From assembly GCA_964595055.1 (NCBI GenBank), contig CAZQOV010000008.1, positions 1 to 36,900 on the forward strand: DNA of 36,900 bases, read 5' to 3'. Shown piece by piece: positions 1-9,106 of the stretch. The position numbers and the translations under genes were made by a program. This stretch comes from CAYRTD01 sp964595055. Lineage in GTDB: Bacteria; Bacteroidota; Bacteroidia; Bacteroidales; GCA-2748055. Within the stretch, counting starts at the first letter, position 1, and each line of letters begins with the position of its first letter. The notes below the pieces were generated by a model. It ran no database searches. It saw nothing but the letters and a program-made list of their open reading frames with translations, and was not told where the DNA came from.

Positions 1-1394
1 CCCTGGGCGTCATCTCACTGGGCACGGGCTTTTTCAAAGGAAACCTTCAGGCATTGGTGGGAAAGCTTTATGACTATCCTGAATATGCTCCTCAACGCGA
101 CAATGCCTTCAATATTTTTTACATGGGTATTAACATCGGTGCATTCCTGGCTCCTTACGCTGCCACCGGCGCTGTAAAATATGTCCTGGGCAGAAAAGGT
201 TTCTCATATGAAAACAGCATGCCCCACCTGGCCAATCTGCAGGAGAAAGCTCACCCTTTTCTTGATCAAATGATCGGTACGGTCCAAACTCATTTTAAAG
301 GGACAACACACTATACAGATAGAATTGAAGCCTTTAAGAACCAGATGGGATTTGAAGGTTCAATTGCCGATTTCGCCAGCACCTATACTTCAACATTATC
401 TGTAGGTTACAGCACTGCCTTTGCTATTGCTGCAGTAGCTATGCTTATCTCATTGTTTATCTTTGTGGGGTTTAAAAAGTATTATAAACATGCCGACCTT
501 ACCGTAAAACAGGCACAGGAAAAAGCGGCAAGAGAAGGAAAAGAAGATACAATCGTGACCCTGTCCAGGGAGGAAGAAAAAAAGCGTCTGGTAGCCCTTA
601 GCCTGGTCTTTATTACCGTGGCTTTTTTCTGGATGGCTTTTCATCAAAATGGATTTACACTCACCATCTTTGCCCGTGACTACACGGTTAGTAAGGTAAG
701 TGCATTCAACTACATTTTCTTCGACTTACGTACCTTTATACCAATATTGGCCGCTATAGGCGGATTAATTTTTATGTTTCGCAAATCTTCATCAATGAGG
801 ACAAGACTGATCAGTGCATTAGTATTTGTGGGAGGTTCAGCTATCGCATACAGCTTTTATAGTAGTTTTGAGGATACAAAGAATATAGAACCGGAAATTT
901 TCCAATCCTTTAATCCCATTTTCATCGTAGTTCTTACACCCATCATTGTCGGATTCTTTACCTGGCTGCGAAAAAAAGGAAAGGAACCTTCCTCGCCAAG
1001 AAAAATTGGAACCGGTATGTTTATCACATCCCTTGGCTTTGTTGTCATGATGCTTGCTGCAATTCACCTGCAATCCGTCACCGGATTAAGCCCTTATTGG
1101 CTAATTGGTACATACTTTATCCTCACCGTTGCGGAGTTGTTCCTGAGCCCTATTGGGATATCCTTTGTTGCGAAAGTGGCTCCACCCCGTTTCAGCGGAT
1201 TGGCTCAAGGCGGATGGCTTGGTGCTACCGCAATTGGGAACCTTCTTGCCGGACTGGTGGGTAAACTCTGGGATGTCGTGGAACTCTGGCAGTTCTTCTT
1301 ATTGCTCGTTGTCCTTACCCTGATCTCAGGAATCTTTATCTTTTCAGTGATCAGAATACTTGAAAGTGTGACCAATAAAACAGAACAACAATAG
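1..1394 (+). CDS. POT/PTR2 family peptide:H+ symporter, 5' end outside window
   Basis: Inner-membrane proton-coupled importer of di- and tripeptides (major facilitator superfamily, POT family). The reading frame is open from base 3, so the start lies upstream of the window; a TTG at 54 is internal. The visible part begins in a membrane segment with LGTGFFKGN, the POT-type GTG..K motif. FNIFYMGINIGAF (about 108-146) fits the second POT signature. About nine further hydrophobic segments follow, with a long periplasmic or cytoplasmic insertion after the first helices (YVLGRKGFSYEN to DFASTYTSTL) and a charged loop (KAAREGKEDTIVTLSREEEKKR). Roughly 464 residues are visible, against about 500-550 for Bacteroidetes members, so perhaps 60-90 are missing. 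The small lipoprotein gene starts 19 bases downstream and may be co-transcribed. Family assignment is firm; the exact peptide range is not visible. Confidence 0.9.
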   Translation, partial: LGVISLGTGFFKGNLQALVGKLYDYPEYAPQRDNAFNIFYMGINIGAFLAPYAATGAVKYVLGRKGFSYENSMPHLANLQEKAHPFLDQMIGTVQTHFKGTTHYTDRIEAFKNQMGFEGSIADFASTYTSTLSVGYSTAFAIAAVAMLISLFIFVGFKKYYKHADLTVKQAQEKAAREGKEDTIVTLSREEEKKRLVALSLVFITVAFFWMAFHQNGFTLTIFARDYTVSKVSAFNYIFFDLRTFIPILAAIGGLIFMFRKSSSMRTRLISALVFVGGSAIAYSFYSSFEDTKNIEPEIFQSFNPIFIVVLTPIIVGFFTWLRKKGKEPSSPRKIGTGMFITSLGFVVMMLAAIHLQSVTGLSPYWLIGTYFILTVAELFLSPIGISFVAKVAPPRFSGLAQGGWLGATAIGNLLAGLVGKLWDVVELWQFFLLLVVLTLISGIFIFSVIRILESVTNKTEQQ

Positions 1395-1413
1395 AAATAA
1401 AAAATAAATTATC

Positions 1414-1821
1414 ATGAAAATCCAAATATTATCTTTACCCAGCCTTCTTTTGAGTTTCCTGTTGTTTTCCGGCTGTAAGTCTGAAGAAAAGCAAGGAGCA
1501 TTTCTTCAGGAAGAGGTAAACGCCCTTAATCAGATTGAACAACAATCGGAAAACATTCAGAATTCAGAAGATGCATTTATTGTACTTAGAGGGTTGAATC
1601 AGACACTGAAAGATATTCGCGAAGGGACCCTCACTTTGGATAATGAATATCACATGGTCCCTGAAAATGAAAAACAACAACTTGAAATCGAATTTAAGAA
1701 TGCGAAAAATGAGATCGACCAGTCGCTGAATGTTATTAGTAATAATATTGAACCTTATAAAGATGATGAACGGGTGGCCCAAATGCTCGATAAACTAAAC
1801 GAGATCATGATTTCAAAATAA
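1414..1821 (+). CDS. small predicted lipoprotein, function unknown
   Basis: 135 aa. A hydrophobic signal (LSLPSLLLSFLLF) ends in SGC with the candidate lipidated Cys at residue 21, so the mature protein is probably anchored to a membrane facing the periplasm. The rest is polar and predicted helical, rich in E, Q and N (for example LNQIEQQSENIQNSEDAF and NEKQQLEIEFKNAKNEIDQSLNVISNN), which suggests a short helical bundle or coiled coil. I do not recognise a family. It follows the POT transporter by 19 bases and precedes a strong hairpin, so the two may form one transcription unit and the protein may accompany the transporter; that link rests on position only. Confidence 0.65.
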   Translation: MKIQILSLPSLLLSFLLFSGCKSEEKQGAFLQEEVNALNQIEQQSENIQNSEDAFIVLRGLNQTLKDIREGTLTLDNEYHMVPENEKQQLEIEFKNAKNEIDQSLNVISNNIEPYKDDERVAQMLDKLNEIMISK

Positions 1822-1868
1822 TTATCCCTGAACACTCACAGCGTTAAAATAGTTTAGGCTTCTTCATA

Positions 1869-1904
1869 ACAGACCCTGAGGGTTTATAAACCCTTAAGGT
1901 CTGT
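1869..1904 (+). terminator. long hairpin after transporter-lipoprotein unit
   Basis: An 18-base arm starting ACAGACCCTGAGGG is followed directly by its near-perfect complement. Only one C-A mismatch and one G-U pair interrupt the stem, and the centre is TTTATAAA. A short T run (TTT) follows. It lies 48 bases after the lipoprotein stop and 100 bases before the photolyase, as expected for an intrinsic terminator or RNA-stabilising hairpin. The U tract is short, so termination strength is uncertain. Confidence 0.6.
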
Positions 1905-2006
1905 TTATCAGAGCAAAACCAAAAAAACTCGGGCACATACAAACAACTTTTTTGAACAAGCCGGATATTGGAGAGTTAATATTTATACCGATGTGAATTC
2001 TTTTCC

Positions 2007-3353
2007 ATGATAAAACCCGAAAGAATAAAAAAAATAATCCGTTCAAAAGAATCTGAAGGTAAAGTTATTTACTGGATGAGTCGGGATCAGCGATTCAGGG
2101 ATAACTGGGGACTAATTTTCGCAGATCAATTAAGAAAAGAACACAATACCGAAATGGCTGTTGTATTTTGCCTGGCGGATACTTTTCTTCAAGCTACTGA
2201 AAGGCAGTACAATTTTATGCTTGAAGGACTGGAAGAGCTCTATACAGAACTTTATGAAAAAAATATACCTTTTTATCTTCTTAGGGGTAATCCGGTTGAT
2301 GAATTGAAAAAGTTTATTAAGGAATTTGACATTAAACATCTGGTTTATGATTTTGATCCCTTACGGATCAAACAAAGCTGGCAGTCGGGCTTGACTGGTT
2401 CCCTGAACATTAACTTTTATGAGGTAGACTCACATAACATTGTTCCTGCACGAAAGGCCAGTGATAAAAGAGAATTTGGAGCCTATACCCTTCGTCCCAA
2501 AATTCATAAACAGCTTGAATACTTTCTTGATGAATTTCCAGAGATCCGCAAGAGAGCGAAAACAAAAGAATTTCAACTTCAGAAAATAGATTTTAAAAAA
2601 ACCCTGTCTTTCCTGGATATTGAACGGAATGTGAAGGCCGTAAGCTGGATAAAACCGGGGGAAAAAGAGGCAAAAAAAACCCTTCATCATTTCATGGAGA
2701 AGAAGCTTGAAAATTACAGTGATAAAAAAAATGATCCCAATTCAGATGTTCTCTCCAATCTTTCTCCCTATCTTCATTTCGGACAAATTTCTGCACAACG
2801 GGTTGCATTGGAAATCCTAAAACTTACCGATAAGAACGAAAATATCGACAGCTTTATTGAAGAACTTATCGTTCGCAAGGAACTTGCGGATAACTATTGC
2901 CTCTATAATAAAAATTATGACAATCTTGATGATATACCGGAATGGGCTGAAAAAACGATCCGGAAACATGATCAGGACGAGCGGGAATATTGCTACTCCT
3001 CAGAAGAATTTGAAAAATCCGGAACCCATGAGGACTTATGGAATGCGGCGCAAAATGAAATGGTGAAATCAGGAAAAATGCATGGATATATGCGAATGTA
3101 CTGGGCAAAAAAAATTCTTGAGTGGTCGGAATCCCCGGAAGAAGCCATGAAAATTGCCGTTTATTTGAATGACAAGTACGAACTTGACGGAAGAGATCCC
3201 AATGGCTATGTTGGATGTGCCTGGGCAATTGCAGGAGTGCATGACCGGGCATGGGCAGAAAGGCCTGTATTCGGAAAAATCCGATATATGAATGAAAAGG
3301 GTGCAAAGAGAAAATTCGATGTCCGAAAATATATTGAGAAATGGAATTCATAG
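2007..3353 (+). CDS. class II deoxyribodipyrimidine (CPD) photolyase
   Basis: Light-driven repair of cyclobutane pyrimidine dimers with FADH-; cytoplasmic and monomeric. 448 aa, the usual length of class II enzymes (about 450). Residues 1-150 form the alpha/beta photolyase domain (KVIYWMSRDQRFRDNWGLIFA). The FAD domain carries both class II signatures: FIEELIVRKELADNY near residue 282 (K and Y replace the usual R and F) and GVHDRAWAERPVFGKIRYMN near residues 410-429, an exact fit. The class I pattern is absent. The ATG at 2007 is followed by a Lys-rich start that suits the family. It appears to be transcribed alone: a hairpin lies upstream and about 300 bases of non-coding DNA downstream. Cryptochrome-like signalling is unlikely, because class II proteins are repair enzymes. 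Confidence 0.93.
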   Translation: MIKPERIKKIIRSKESEGKVIYWMSRDQRFRDNWGLIFADQLRKEHNTEMAVVFCLADTFLQATERQYNFMLEGLEELYTELYEKNIPFYLLRGNPVDELKKFIKEFDIKHLVYDFDPLRIKQSWQSGLTGSLNINFYEVDSHNIVPARKASDKREFGAYTLRPKIHKQLEYFLDEFPEIRKRAKTKEFQLQKIDFKKTLSFLDIERNVKAVSWIKPGEKEAKKTLHHFMEKKLENYSDKKNDPNSDVLSNLSPYLHFGQISAQRVALEILKLTDKNENIDSFIEELIVRKELADNYCLYNKNYDNLDDIPEWAEKTIRKHDQDEREYCYSSEEFEKSGTHEDLWNAAQNEMVKSGKMHGYMRMYWAKKILEWSESPEEAMKIAVYLNDKYELDGRDPNGYVGCAWAIAGVHDRAWAERPVFGKIRYMNEKGAKRKFDVRKYIEKWNS

Positions 3354-3650
3354 CTCCATTCGTTCTCCCTGGTTTATTTAATACGATCATAAAAAGGGAT
3401 TCGATCAAGCCTCATTTTAGCCCTCTTTATAGTGATTTTCAATGATGCTTTTTAAGGTTTGCTGACAGACTGATGACAGCTTCCAACAGTAGCTGTTGTA
3501 CTTCCGAAAGAAACAAACGTTCGAAAACGGACATACACAATACGAATATGAACAACTCCTGACAGAATTCAATCAGGATAAATCTTACTAACACATAACT
3601 ATCAACAATTTATATTATTTGGCATAATTGATGTGTATTAAAAACCTGAA
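3354..3650. other. intergenic stretch with small dyads and a short coding-like remnant
   Basis: No gene of normal size. It holds two small dyads, CAACAG-TAG-CTGTTG near 3484-3498 and CGTT-CGAA-AACG near 3518-3529. From 3493 to 3591 there is a short open stretch without a convincing start; it reads LLYFRKKQTFENGHTQYEYEQ and continues to a stop, and could be the tail of a decayed gene. Close to 3620 is a TTGGCAT motif described separately. No intrinsic terminator for the photolyase gene stands out. Confidence 0.4.
3619..3634 (+). promoter_or_regulatory. candidate sigma-54-like -24/-12 element
   Basis: TTGGCAT, then TGT about ten bases on, resembles TGGCAC-N5-TTGC of sigma-54 promoters. The -24 half is good; the -12 half keeps only TG. 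It ends 16 bases before the permease ATG, which would leave a leader of only about seven bases. Bacteroidetes FtsX-type permeases are often linked to sigma-54 activators, but no activator gene is visible here, so this is tentative. Confidence 0.25.
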
Positions 3651-6050
3651 ATGTTAAAAAATTTCATCATAATTTCTTTCCGGAATCTTACTCGTCAGAA
3701 AGGATTCAGCCTGATAAACCTTTTGGGACTTACAATGGGTTTAACGGTAAGTTTTCTTATCCTTATTTACATTTTCAATGAATTAAGTTACGATAAATTT
3801 CATGCGGATTCGGATAGGATATACCGGATCGCAATCAAGGGGAACCTTGGAGACAGGCCACTCAATGTAGCTGTCACACCTGGTGCCCTTGCACATAATC
3901 TGGCTAATGATATGCCGGAAGTTGAAGAATACACCCTATTTGAACATCTGGGGAGTGATCAGCTTTTCAGAAATGAAGACAAAAAATACTACGAAAACCA
4001 CCTGATTTATGCGGATCGTAATTTTTTCACCGTTTTTTCATTTAATTTTTTATTCGGAGATCCACTTACTGCCCTAAATGAACCTTACACCATAATCTTA
4101 AAAGAAAGCATCTCACAAAAGTTCTTCGGAACCAGCAATTCCGTGGGTAAATCATTAACCCTAAACAATGAAAAGGATTACTTAATTACTGGGGTAATAG
4201 AAGATCCCCCAACCGAAACACATCTTCCCGTTAATTTTATTGCTTCATTTAAAACCCGGATCAGAGAAAACGGAAATGACATGCTCAATAACTGGGGAGC
4301 AATGATGTATTACTCCTATATCAAATTAAAAGAAGGAGTGGATAGTGAAAAATTTCAGACTAAGATCAGAAACTACCTGGTTGAAAAACTGGATGAAGAA
4401 AACGATGAAGAAAGATTTAGTTTATCACCTGTATTACAGCCCGTTACATCTATTCATCTTGAATCGAGGTTAATTGGTGAGCTAAAGCCCAATAGCGACA
4501 GATCCTACATTTACATCCTTTCTTTGATAGCCATTTCAATTTTATTCATTGCCGGGATAAATTTTATGAATCTTGCTACGGCAAGAAGCGCAAGCAGAGC
4601 TATGGAGGTAAGCATACGGAAGATACTTGGCTCTGACAGGAAAAAACTGATCTTCCAGTTTCTTGGAGAATCGATTTTTCTCAGTCTTCTGGCTTTCATT
4701 TTTTCACTTGCCCTGATTGAAATACTTCTTCCCGTCCTCAATAATATAACGCATAAAAACGTTGAATTTAACAGCTATTTTAATTCTTTTCTTCTTCCGG
4801 GATTTCTTGGTATCTCAATACTAATTGGCTTTTTTTCAGGAAGTTATCCGGCATTCTATCTTTCTTCATTCAATCCGGTAAAGGTACTCCAAAGCAAGTT
4901 AAGATCGGGGAGTTCCAATAAAAAACTCAGGAATATTCTTGTATTTGTTCAATTTATGATTTCGGCAGGTTTAATTACGTGTACATTTATCATTTTCAGT
5001 CAATTAAAATACATACGAGAAAAAAAACTGGGTTTTAACAAAGAGAACAGTATAGCCATATTCCTTCGAAATGAGGAAATAAAAACGAATGCAAAAAGTC
5101 TGAAAGACGAATTCTCAAAACTTGCGGCTGTCGAATCGTCAAGTCTTGCCTCTTCCATTCCAGGCATGAGTCTTAATGGAACCTCCTATTTTCCTGATGG
5201 ATATGATGAAGAAGCCTGGTTGATTTATGAATTTGATGTTGATGAAGATTTTATAGAGAACACCTTTAAAATGGAGCTGCTGGCGGGCAGAAATTTTTCA
5301 CCTGAATTCCCAACCGATTCATCAGCGGTTATCATCAATGAAACCTTAAAAAAAAATTTACAATGGGATGATGCCATCGGAAAAACCTTCACCTCTAACA
5401 ACGAAATGAATGATGAAGGATCACTTCATGTAATTGGGGTGGTTAAAGATTTTCATTTCCGATCTCTTCATGAAATGATAGAGCCCACCATGATCCGTTT
5501 TCGTCATTCGGTTCCCAATTTATTGATCGTAAGACTTTATCCGGGAAATCTTCAAAAAAATATGCAGCTTCTCGAAAAAACCTGGAATTCACTTAATCCC
5601 GAATTGCCTTTCGATTATGAATTTATTAATGAATCATTCAACGGACTTTACAATTCAGAAGAAAGGTTAAGTTATCTTTTTTCCTACCTTTCTGTATTTG
5701 CTTTATTTATAGCTTCATTGGGATTACTGGGACTTGTTTCCTACACTGCTGAACAGCGAACTAAAGAAATCGGGATACGAAGAGCTTTTGGTGCTACCAC
5801 ATTGTCAATAAGCAAAATGCTTTCCCTTGAATATTTACAGCTGATCTTCCTTGCCAGCCTTCTGGCATGGCCGGTCAGCTATCAATTTATGGATAGATGG
5901 TTACAGGATTTCAGTTACAGAATTTCCATCCCTCTTTGGCCCTTTATTCTTTCCGGCCTAATCATTCTTCTTATTTCCATCATAGTAATCAATATTCAAA
6001 CCTTAAAAACTTCCCTGATCAGCCCGGTAAGAAGTTTACGGTATGAGTAG
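3651..6050 (+). CDS. ABC transporter permease of the MacB/FtsX type
   Basis: 799 aa inner-membrane permease subunit of a type VII (MacB-like) ABC system, which couples cytoplasmic ATP hydrolysis to work on periplasmic substrates. Architecture: TM1 near residues 20-42, periplasmic MacB-type core domain (about 43-280), an FtsX block with three TMs (about 285-405), a second first-helix-plus-core unit (about 425-660), and a last FtsX block (about 675-790). RNLTRQKGFSLINLLGLTMG at the N-terminus and EQRTKEIGIRRAFGAT near residue 700 are typical of this Bacteroidetes family. No ATPase gene is adjacent, so its partner must be encoded elsewhere. The gene runs tail to tail with the LysM protein gene, two bases between stop codons. 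Substrate unknown; antimicrobial-peptide sensing or export is a common family role, not something shown here. Confidence 0.88.
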   Translation: MLKNFIIISFRNLTRQKGFSLINLLGLTMGLTVSFLILIYIFNELSYDKFHADSDRIYRIAIKGNLGDRPLNVAVTPGALAHNLANDMPEVEEYTLFEHLGSDQLFRNEDKKYYENHLIYADRNFFTVFSFNFLFGDPLTALNEPYTIILKESISQKFFGTSNSVGKSLTLNNEKDYLITGVIEDPPTETHLPVNFIASFKTRIRENGNDMLNNWGAMMYYSYIKLKEGVDSEKFQTKIRNYLVEKLDEENDEERFSLSPVLQPVTSIHLESRLIGELKPNSDRSYIYILSLIAISILFIAGINFMNLATARSASRAMEVSIRKILGSDRKKLIFQFLGESIFLSLLAFIFSLALIEILLPVLNNITHKNVEFNSYFNSFLLPGFLGISILIGFFSGSYPAFYLSSFNPVKVLQSKLRSGSSNKKLRNILVFVQFMISAGLITCTFIIFSQLKYIREKKLGFNKENSIAIFLRNEEIKTNAKSLKDEFSKLAAVESSSLASSIPGMSLNGTSYFPDGYDEEAWLIYEFDVDEDFIENTFKMELLAGRNFSPEFPTDSSAVIINETLKKNLQWDDAIGKTFTSNNEMNDEGSLHVIGVVKDFHFRSLHEMIEPTMIRFRHSVPNLLIVRLYPGNLQKNMQLLEKTWNSLNPELPFDYEFINESFNGLYNSEERLSYLFSYLSVFALFIASLGLLGLVSYTAEQRTKEIGIRRAFGATTLSISKMLSLEYLQLIFLASLLAWPVSYQFMDRWLQDFSYRISIPLWPFILSGLIILLISIIVINIQTLKTSLISPVRSLRYE

Positions 6051-6052
6051 TT

Positions 6053-8101
6053 CTATTGATTTTGATCAAACCAGAATCTGCGGATCCTTTCCGGAGGTGA
6101 TGGCTCATTGACCAGCCCGGTATCCTTAGCTTCAATGTTAAAATCCTGCGTAAATGAAACCTGCTTGAGCCTCTGGTTTTCAAACCCTCCATAAGGGCTA
6201 TTCCGGTGAAAATAAAAAGTGGGCAGCAGATTATCAATGGAGCCGGTATTTAGTTTCGATACAAACCTCTTACGATGCTCAACAATATTACGGATAAAAT
6301 AATAACTGAGGTCATACCCGATAAAGGCGTAAGAACAGCCTTTACGGGTTGCCAGCCTGGGTTCGAACTTGAAATGTTTAATAAATTTTCGGTGGAAAGA
6401 GATTATTTGTTCATCATCATAATCATAATAAAAAGGAGAAAGATAGCTCAGGCGCAGCTTATGATAATACCGGTAATCCACATTATCAAAGCCATGAAAG
6501 TGAGGCAATCCAAAGACCTGTATGTCATAATCATTCAACTGAAAATATAACTGGGTAATAACCGTACTTACAAAGGCCTGGTCCTGTTCAGGAATAATTA
6601 CAATATTTTCCCGGTCCTTGGTTAAAGCATGAGCAAAATCTTCATCCAGATTTTCCTTGGCAGGATTTTCGTATGAAATTTCCTTTAAGACAACATTCTC
6701 CGTATGGATAAACCGGCCAAGATCTTTTAGAAGACTTGATTTAAAAAATTCAATTTCATGATAATCTAAACTATCCTGTTTAAAAATAAAAATAAAGTTT
6801 TTATCGTAATTCCGGGAAAGGATCTCAGTAGCTCTTGAGTATTCGGTTTTATAAGAGGGATTAATCTGGAACAGGTAGGGGTTGGTTTTCGTCAGATCTG
6901 CTCCGTCATAAAAAGGGGAAACAAGTGGGATTCTGTTTTTTCTTGAAAATTCGGATACGATTTCCACATTATAATTGAAGAAAGGTCCTATGATCAAATC
7001 CACATCCCGAAAAAAATCGGTTTCAAGAATTTCTCTAACCTTCGAAGGACTGTTATAGGTATCGAAATACCGAACATTCAAATCAATACCCTCGCTTTTC
7101 AGAGAGTCAAGGGCCAACAGAGAGCCTTCAAAAAATTCAAGAAAATTGATCGATCGGGGTAGATTTTCTTTCTCTTTCTTTTCTTCTTCCTTTTTCTTTT
7201 TTTCTTCAGGAGATAATTCTTCTTCTTTTTTCTCTTCAACATCCTTTGGTTTTATCCGGTAATTAAAAGGAATCAAGATGGCAACATTCAGCCGGTCACG
7301 ATTAAAGTCTTTCAAATCCCGGTAATATTCCTGGATGGTCATTTCTTCCAAACCCAGTGAATCAAAGAGACCAATCTCTGCTGATTCCTCTTTCTTTCCC
7401 CAGTCGATCTGAAGGGTATCGGTTTTTTGAAGATCCGCGATTGTATCCACTTCCTTCGAAGCCAAAAACTCTTCTTTCGGAATACGGATGATCTGTCCGC
7501 TTTTCAATCCTCCCCATTTAAGCTCCGGATTGTATTTGATAAGTTCTTCTTTTGAAACCTTATACCTTTGGGTAAGCCGGTATAAGGTTTCCTTTCTTCT
7601 TACCGTATGCAGAATAAAATCATCTTCTGAATAAATGGTCCTGAGTTTCGGGATCATAATCTTTATCCCCACTGGCAGGTCCCTGAGGTTTACATCCGGA
7701 TTGGCTTTTTCAATTTCCTCTACAGGCACATTATACTTCCGGGAAAGCGCATATAAGGTTTCTCCCGGCTTCAAAGAATGAATGAGGTATTGGGAAGTAT
7801 CGTCATCTTCTTTCTCTGATTTAACTTTTGGCACATCCACAGGTACTTTTAAAATTTGCCCCACCTGCAGTCCGGAATAGACCCCGGGGTTTTCTATGGC
7901 AATATCTTTTTCGGATACCTCATAAGCACGAGAAATGGAATAGAGCGTCTGACCTGGCTGAACCTGATGGAGATAGTAAATCTTTCCCTCAATTATTACC
8001 TTATTTTCAGATTTTTTAACCGGTATCTGAGCTTCAATTGTTCCAATTGCAATTCCAAGCAAAAGAAAAAAAACGGTCCACAATCTGCTTAAACCTGCCA
8101 T
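6053..8101 (-). CDS. LysM-repeat protein with periplasmic-binding-protein-like domain
   Basis: About 682 aa, exported. The ATG at 8101 is preferred (MAGLSRLWTVFFLLLGIAIGTIEAQ, a clear signal peptide) over a TTG at 8128. Three LysM domains follow: YYLHQVQPGQTLYSISRAYE, then IHSLKPGETLYALSRKYNVP, then LHTVRRKETLYRLTQRYKVS, each ending in a hydrophobic-Pro strand (LKVPVD, IMIPK, IIRIPKE). LysM binds peptidoglycan N-acetylglucosamine. After a spacer comes RLNVAILIPFNYRIKP and a type I periplasmic-binding fold (LIGPFFNYNVEIVSEFSRKN is the ligand-receptor-like part), interrupted near its start by a Lys/Glu-rich insertion of about 30 residues. It lies 38 bases after purC on the same strand. The role may be wall-anchored sensing or scaffolding; no ligand can be named, and the lack of an adjacent ABC importer argues against simple uptake. 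Confidence 0.85.
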   Translation of the reverse strand: MAGLSRLWTVFFLLLGIAIGTIEAQIPVKKSENKVIIEGKIYYLHQVQPGQTLYSISRAYEVSEKDIAIENPGVYSGLQVGQILKVPVDVPKVKSEKEDDDTSQYLIHSLKPGETLYALSRKYNVPVEEIEKANPDVNLRDLPVGIKIMIPKLRTIYSEDDFILHTVRRKETLYRLTQRYKVSKEELIKYNPELKWGGLKSGQIIRIPKEEFLASKEVDTIADLQKTDTLQIDWGKKEESAEIGLFDSLGLEEMTIQEYYRDLKDFNRDRLNVAILIPFNYRIKPKDVEEKKEEELSPEEKKKKEEEKKEKENLPRSINFLEFFEGSLLALDSLKSEGIDLNVRYFDTYNSPSKVREILETDFFRDVDLIIGPFFNYNVEIVSEFSRKNRIPLVSPFYDGADLTKTNPYLFQINPSYKTEYSRATEILSRNYDKNFIFIFKQDSLDYHEIEFFKSSLLKDLGRFIHTENVVLKEISYENPAKENLDEDFAHALTKDRENIVIIPEQDQAFVSTVITQLYFQLNDYDIQVFGLPHFHGFDNVDYRYYHKLRLSYLSPFYYDYDDEQIISFHRKFIKHFKFEPRLATRKGCSYAFIGYDLSYYFIRNIVEHRKRFVSKLNTGSIDNLLPTFYFHRNSPYGGFENQRLKQVSFTQDFNIEAKDTGLVNEPSPPERIRRFWFDQNQ

Positions 8102-8139
8102 ATAAAAAGATTTGCTAATAAAACTCAAACCGGTTAACT

Positions 8140-9090
8140 TTATTTCAATTTTCCCAGAAAAGCCTTTACATTTTCGAATATTCTGCCCTTTACGTCAGAA
8201 CTATCTTCTATCTGAAATTCCTCGCCGGTGATTTTTTCATATAATTCTATGTATCTTGCCGATACTTGTGCTATAAAATCATCAGGCATATCTGGTAGCG
8301 TCTGGCCTTCTTTTCCCTGAAATTCATGATTGATCAGCCATTGCCTTACAAATTCCTTGGACAACTGCTTTTGTTGTTCCCCCTTCTTCTGCCTTTCATC
8401 ATAACCATCCAGATAAAAATACCGCGATGAATCGGGTGTATGTATTTCATCAATGAGAACGATTTTATCACCAATCTTCCCAAATTCATATTTTGTATCC
8501 ACGAGAATCAACCCTTTATCATGGGCCATTTCTGTTCCTCTGCGGAATAACTTTTTGGTATAATCTTCCAGTTTGATGTAATCAGATTCATTTACCAGTC
8601 CGGAGCGGATAATCTCTTCTCTTGAAATATCCTCATCATGCCCCTCTTCCGCTTTTGTAGTAGGGGTAATTATGGGCTCGGGTAATTTATCGTGCTCTTT
8701 TAAACCTTCAGGAAGAGGAACCCCACAGATGCTTCTTTTGCCCTCCCGATATTCTCTCCACGCATGCCCGGTAAGAAAAGCCCGGATTACCATTTCTACC
8801 TTAAGAGGATCCGCTTTTTCACCTATGGTAACCATGGGATCGGGACTCGAAATTTTCCAGTTTGGCACAATATCACGGGTTGCATCAAGGAATTTTGTTG
8901 CGATTTGATTGAGCACCTGCCCCTTAAAGGGGATACCTTTGGGAAGTACCACATCGAAAGCTGAGATTCTATCCGTCACAACCATTACAAGGTACTTATC
9001 ATCAATGTTATATACATCCCTGACTTTACCCTGGTAAAGACTTTTCTGACCTTCAAACCTGAAATTTGTATTCACTACTGCCTGATCCAT
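8140..9090 (-). CDS. purC: phosphoribosylaminoimidazole-succinocarboxamide synthase (SAICAR synthetase)
   Basis: Purine biosynthesis: joins CAIR and aspartate using ATP to give SAICAR, in the cytoplasm. 316 aa, the longer (yeast Ade1-like) form rather than the 237-aa E. coli form. Visible family motifs are YQGKVRDVYNIDDKYLVMVVTDRISAFDVVLPKGIPFKG at the N-terminus (KVRD nucleotide-binding loop, SAFD) and LILVDTKYEFG (second SAICAR synthetase signature). WLINHEFQG near the C-terminus fits the long form. The ATG at 9090 gives a full N-terminus. It sits 16 bases after phoH and is followed by the LysM protein gene, all on the minus strand, so the three are probably one operon. No other pur gene is in the window and no purine riboswitch was seen upstream. 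Confidence 0.96.
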   Translation of the reverse strand: MDQAVVNTNFRFEGQKSLYQGKVRDVYNIDDKYLVMVVTDRISAFDVVLPKGIPFKGQVLNQIATKFLDATRDIVPNWKISSPDPMVTIGEKADPLKVEMVIRAFLTGHAWREYREGKRSICGVPLPEGLKEHDKLPEPIITPTTKAEEGHDEDISREEIIRSGLVNESDYIKLEDYTKKLFRRGTEMAHDKGLILVDTKYEFGKIGDKIVLIDEIHTPDSSRYFYLDGYDERQKKGEQQKQLSKEFVRQWLINHEFQGKEGQTLPDMPDDFIAQVSARYIELYEKITGEEFQIEDSSDVKGRIFENVKAFLGKLK

Positions 9091-9106
9091 AATATATAGG
9101 TTTTAA

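Noticed and set aside
2866..3408. 180-residue open frame antisense to the photolyase gene
   Set aside because: Lies wholly opposite conserved photolyase signatures; composition (His-, Phe- and Pro-rich) is that of a reverse-strand shadow.
8102..8128. N-terminal extension of the LysM protein to a TTG at 8128
   Set aside because: The ATG at 8101 gives a standard signal peptide; the extension adds residues before it without improving it.
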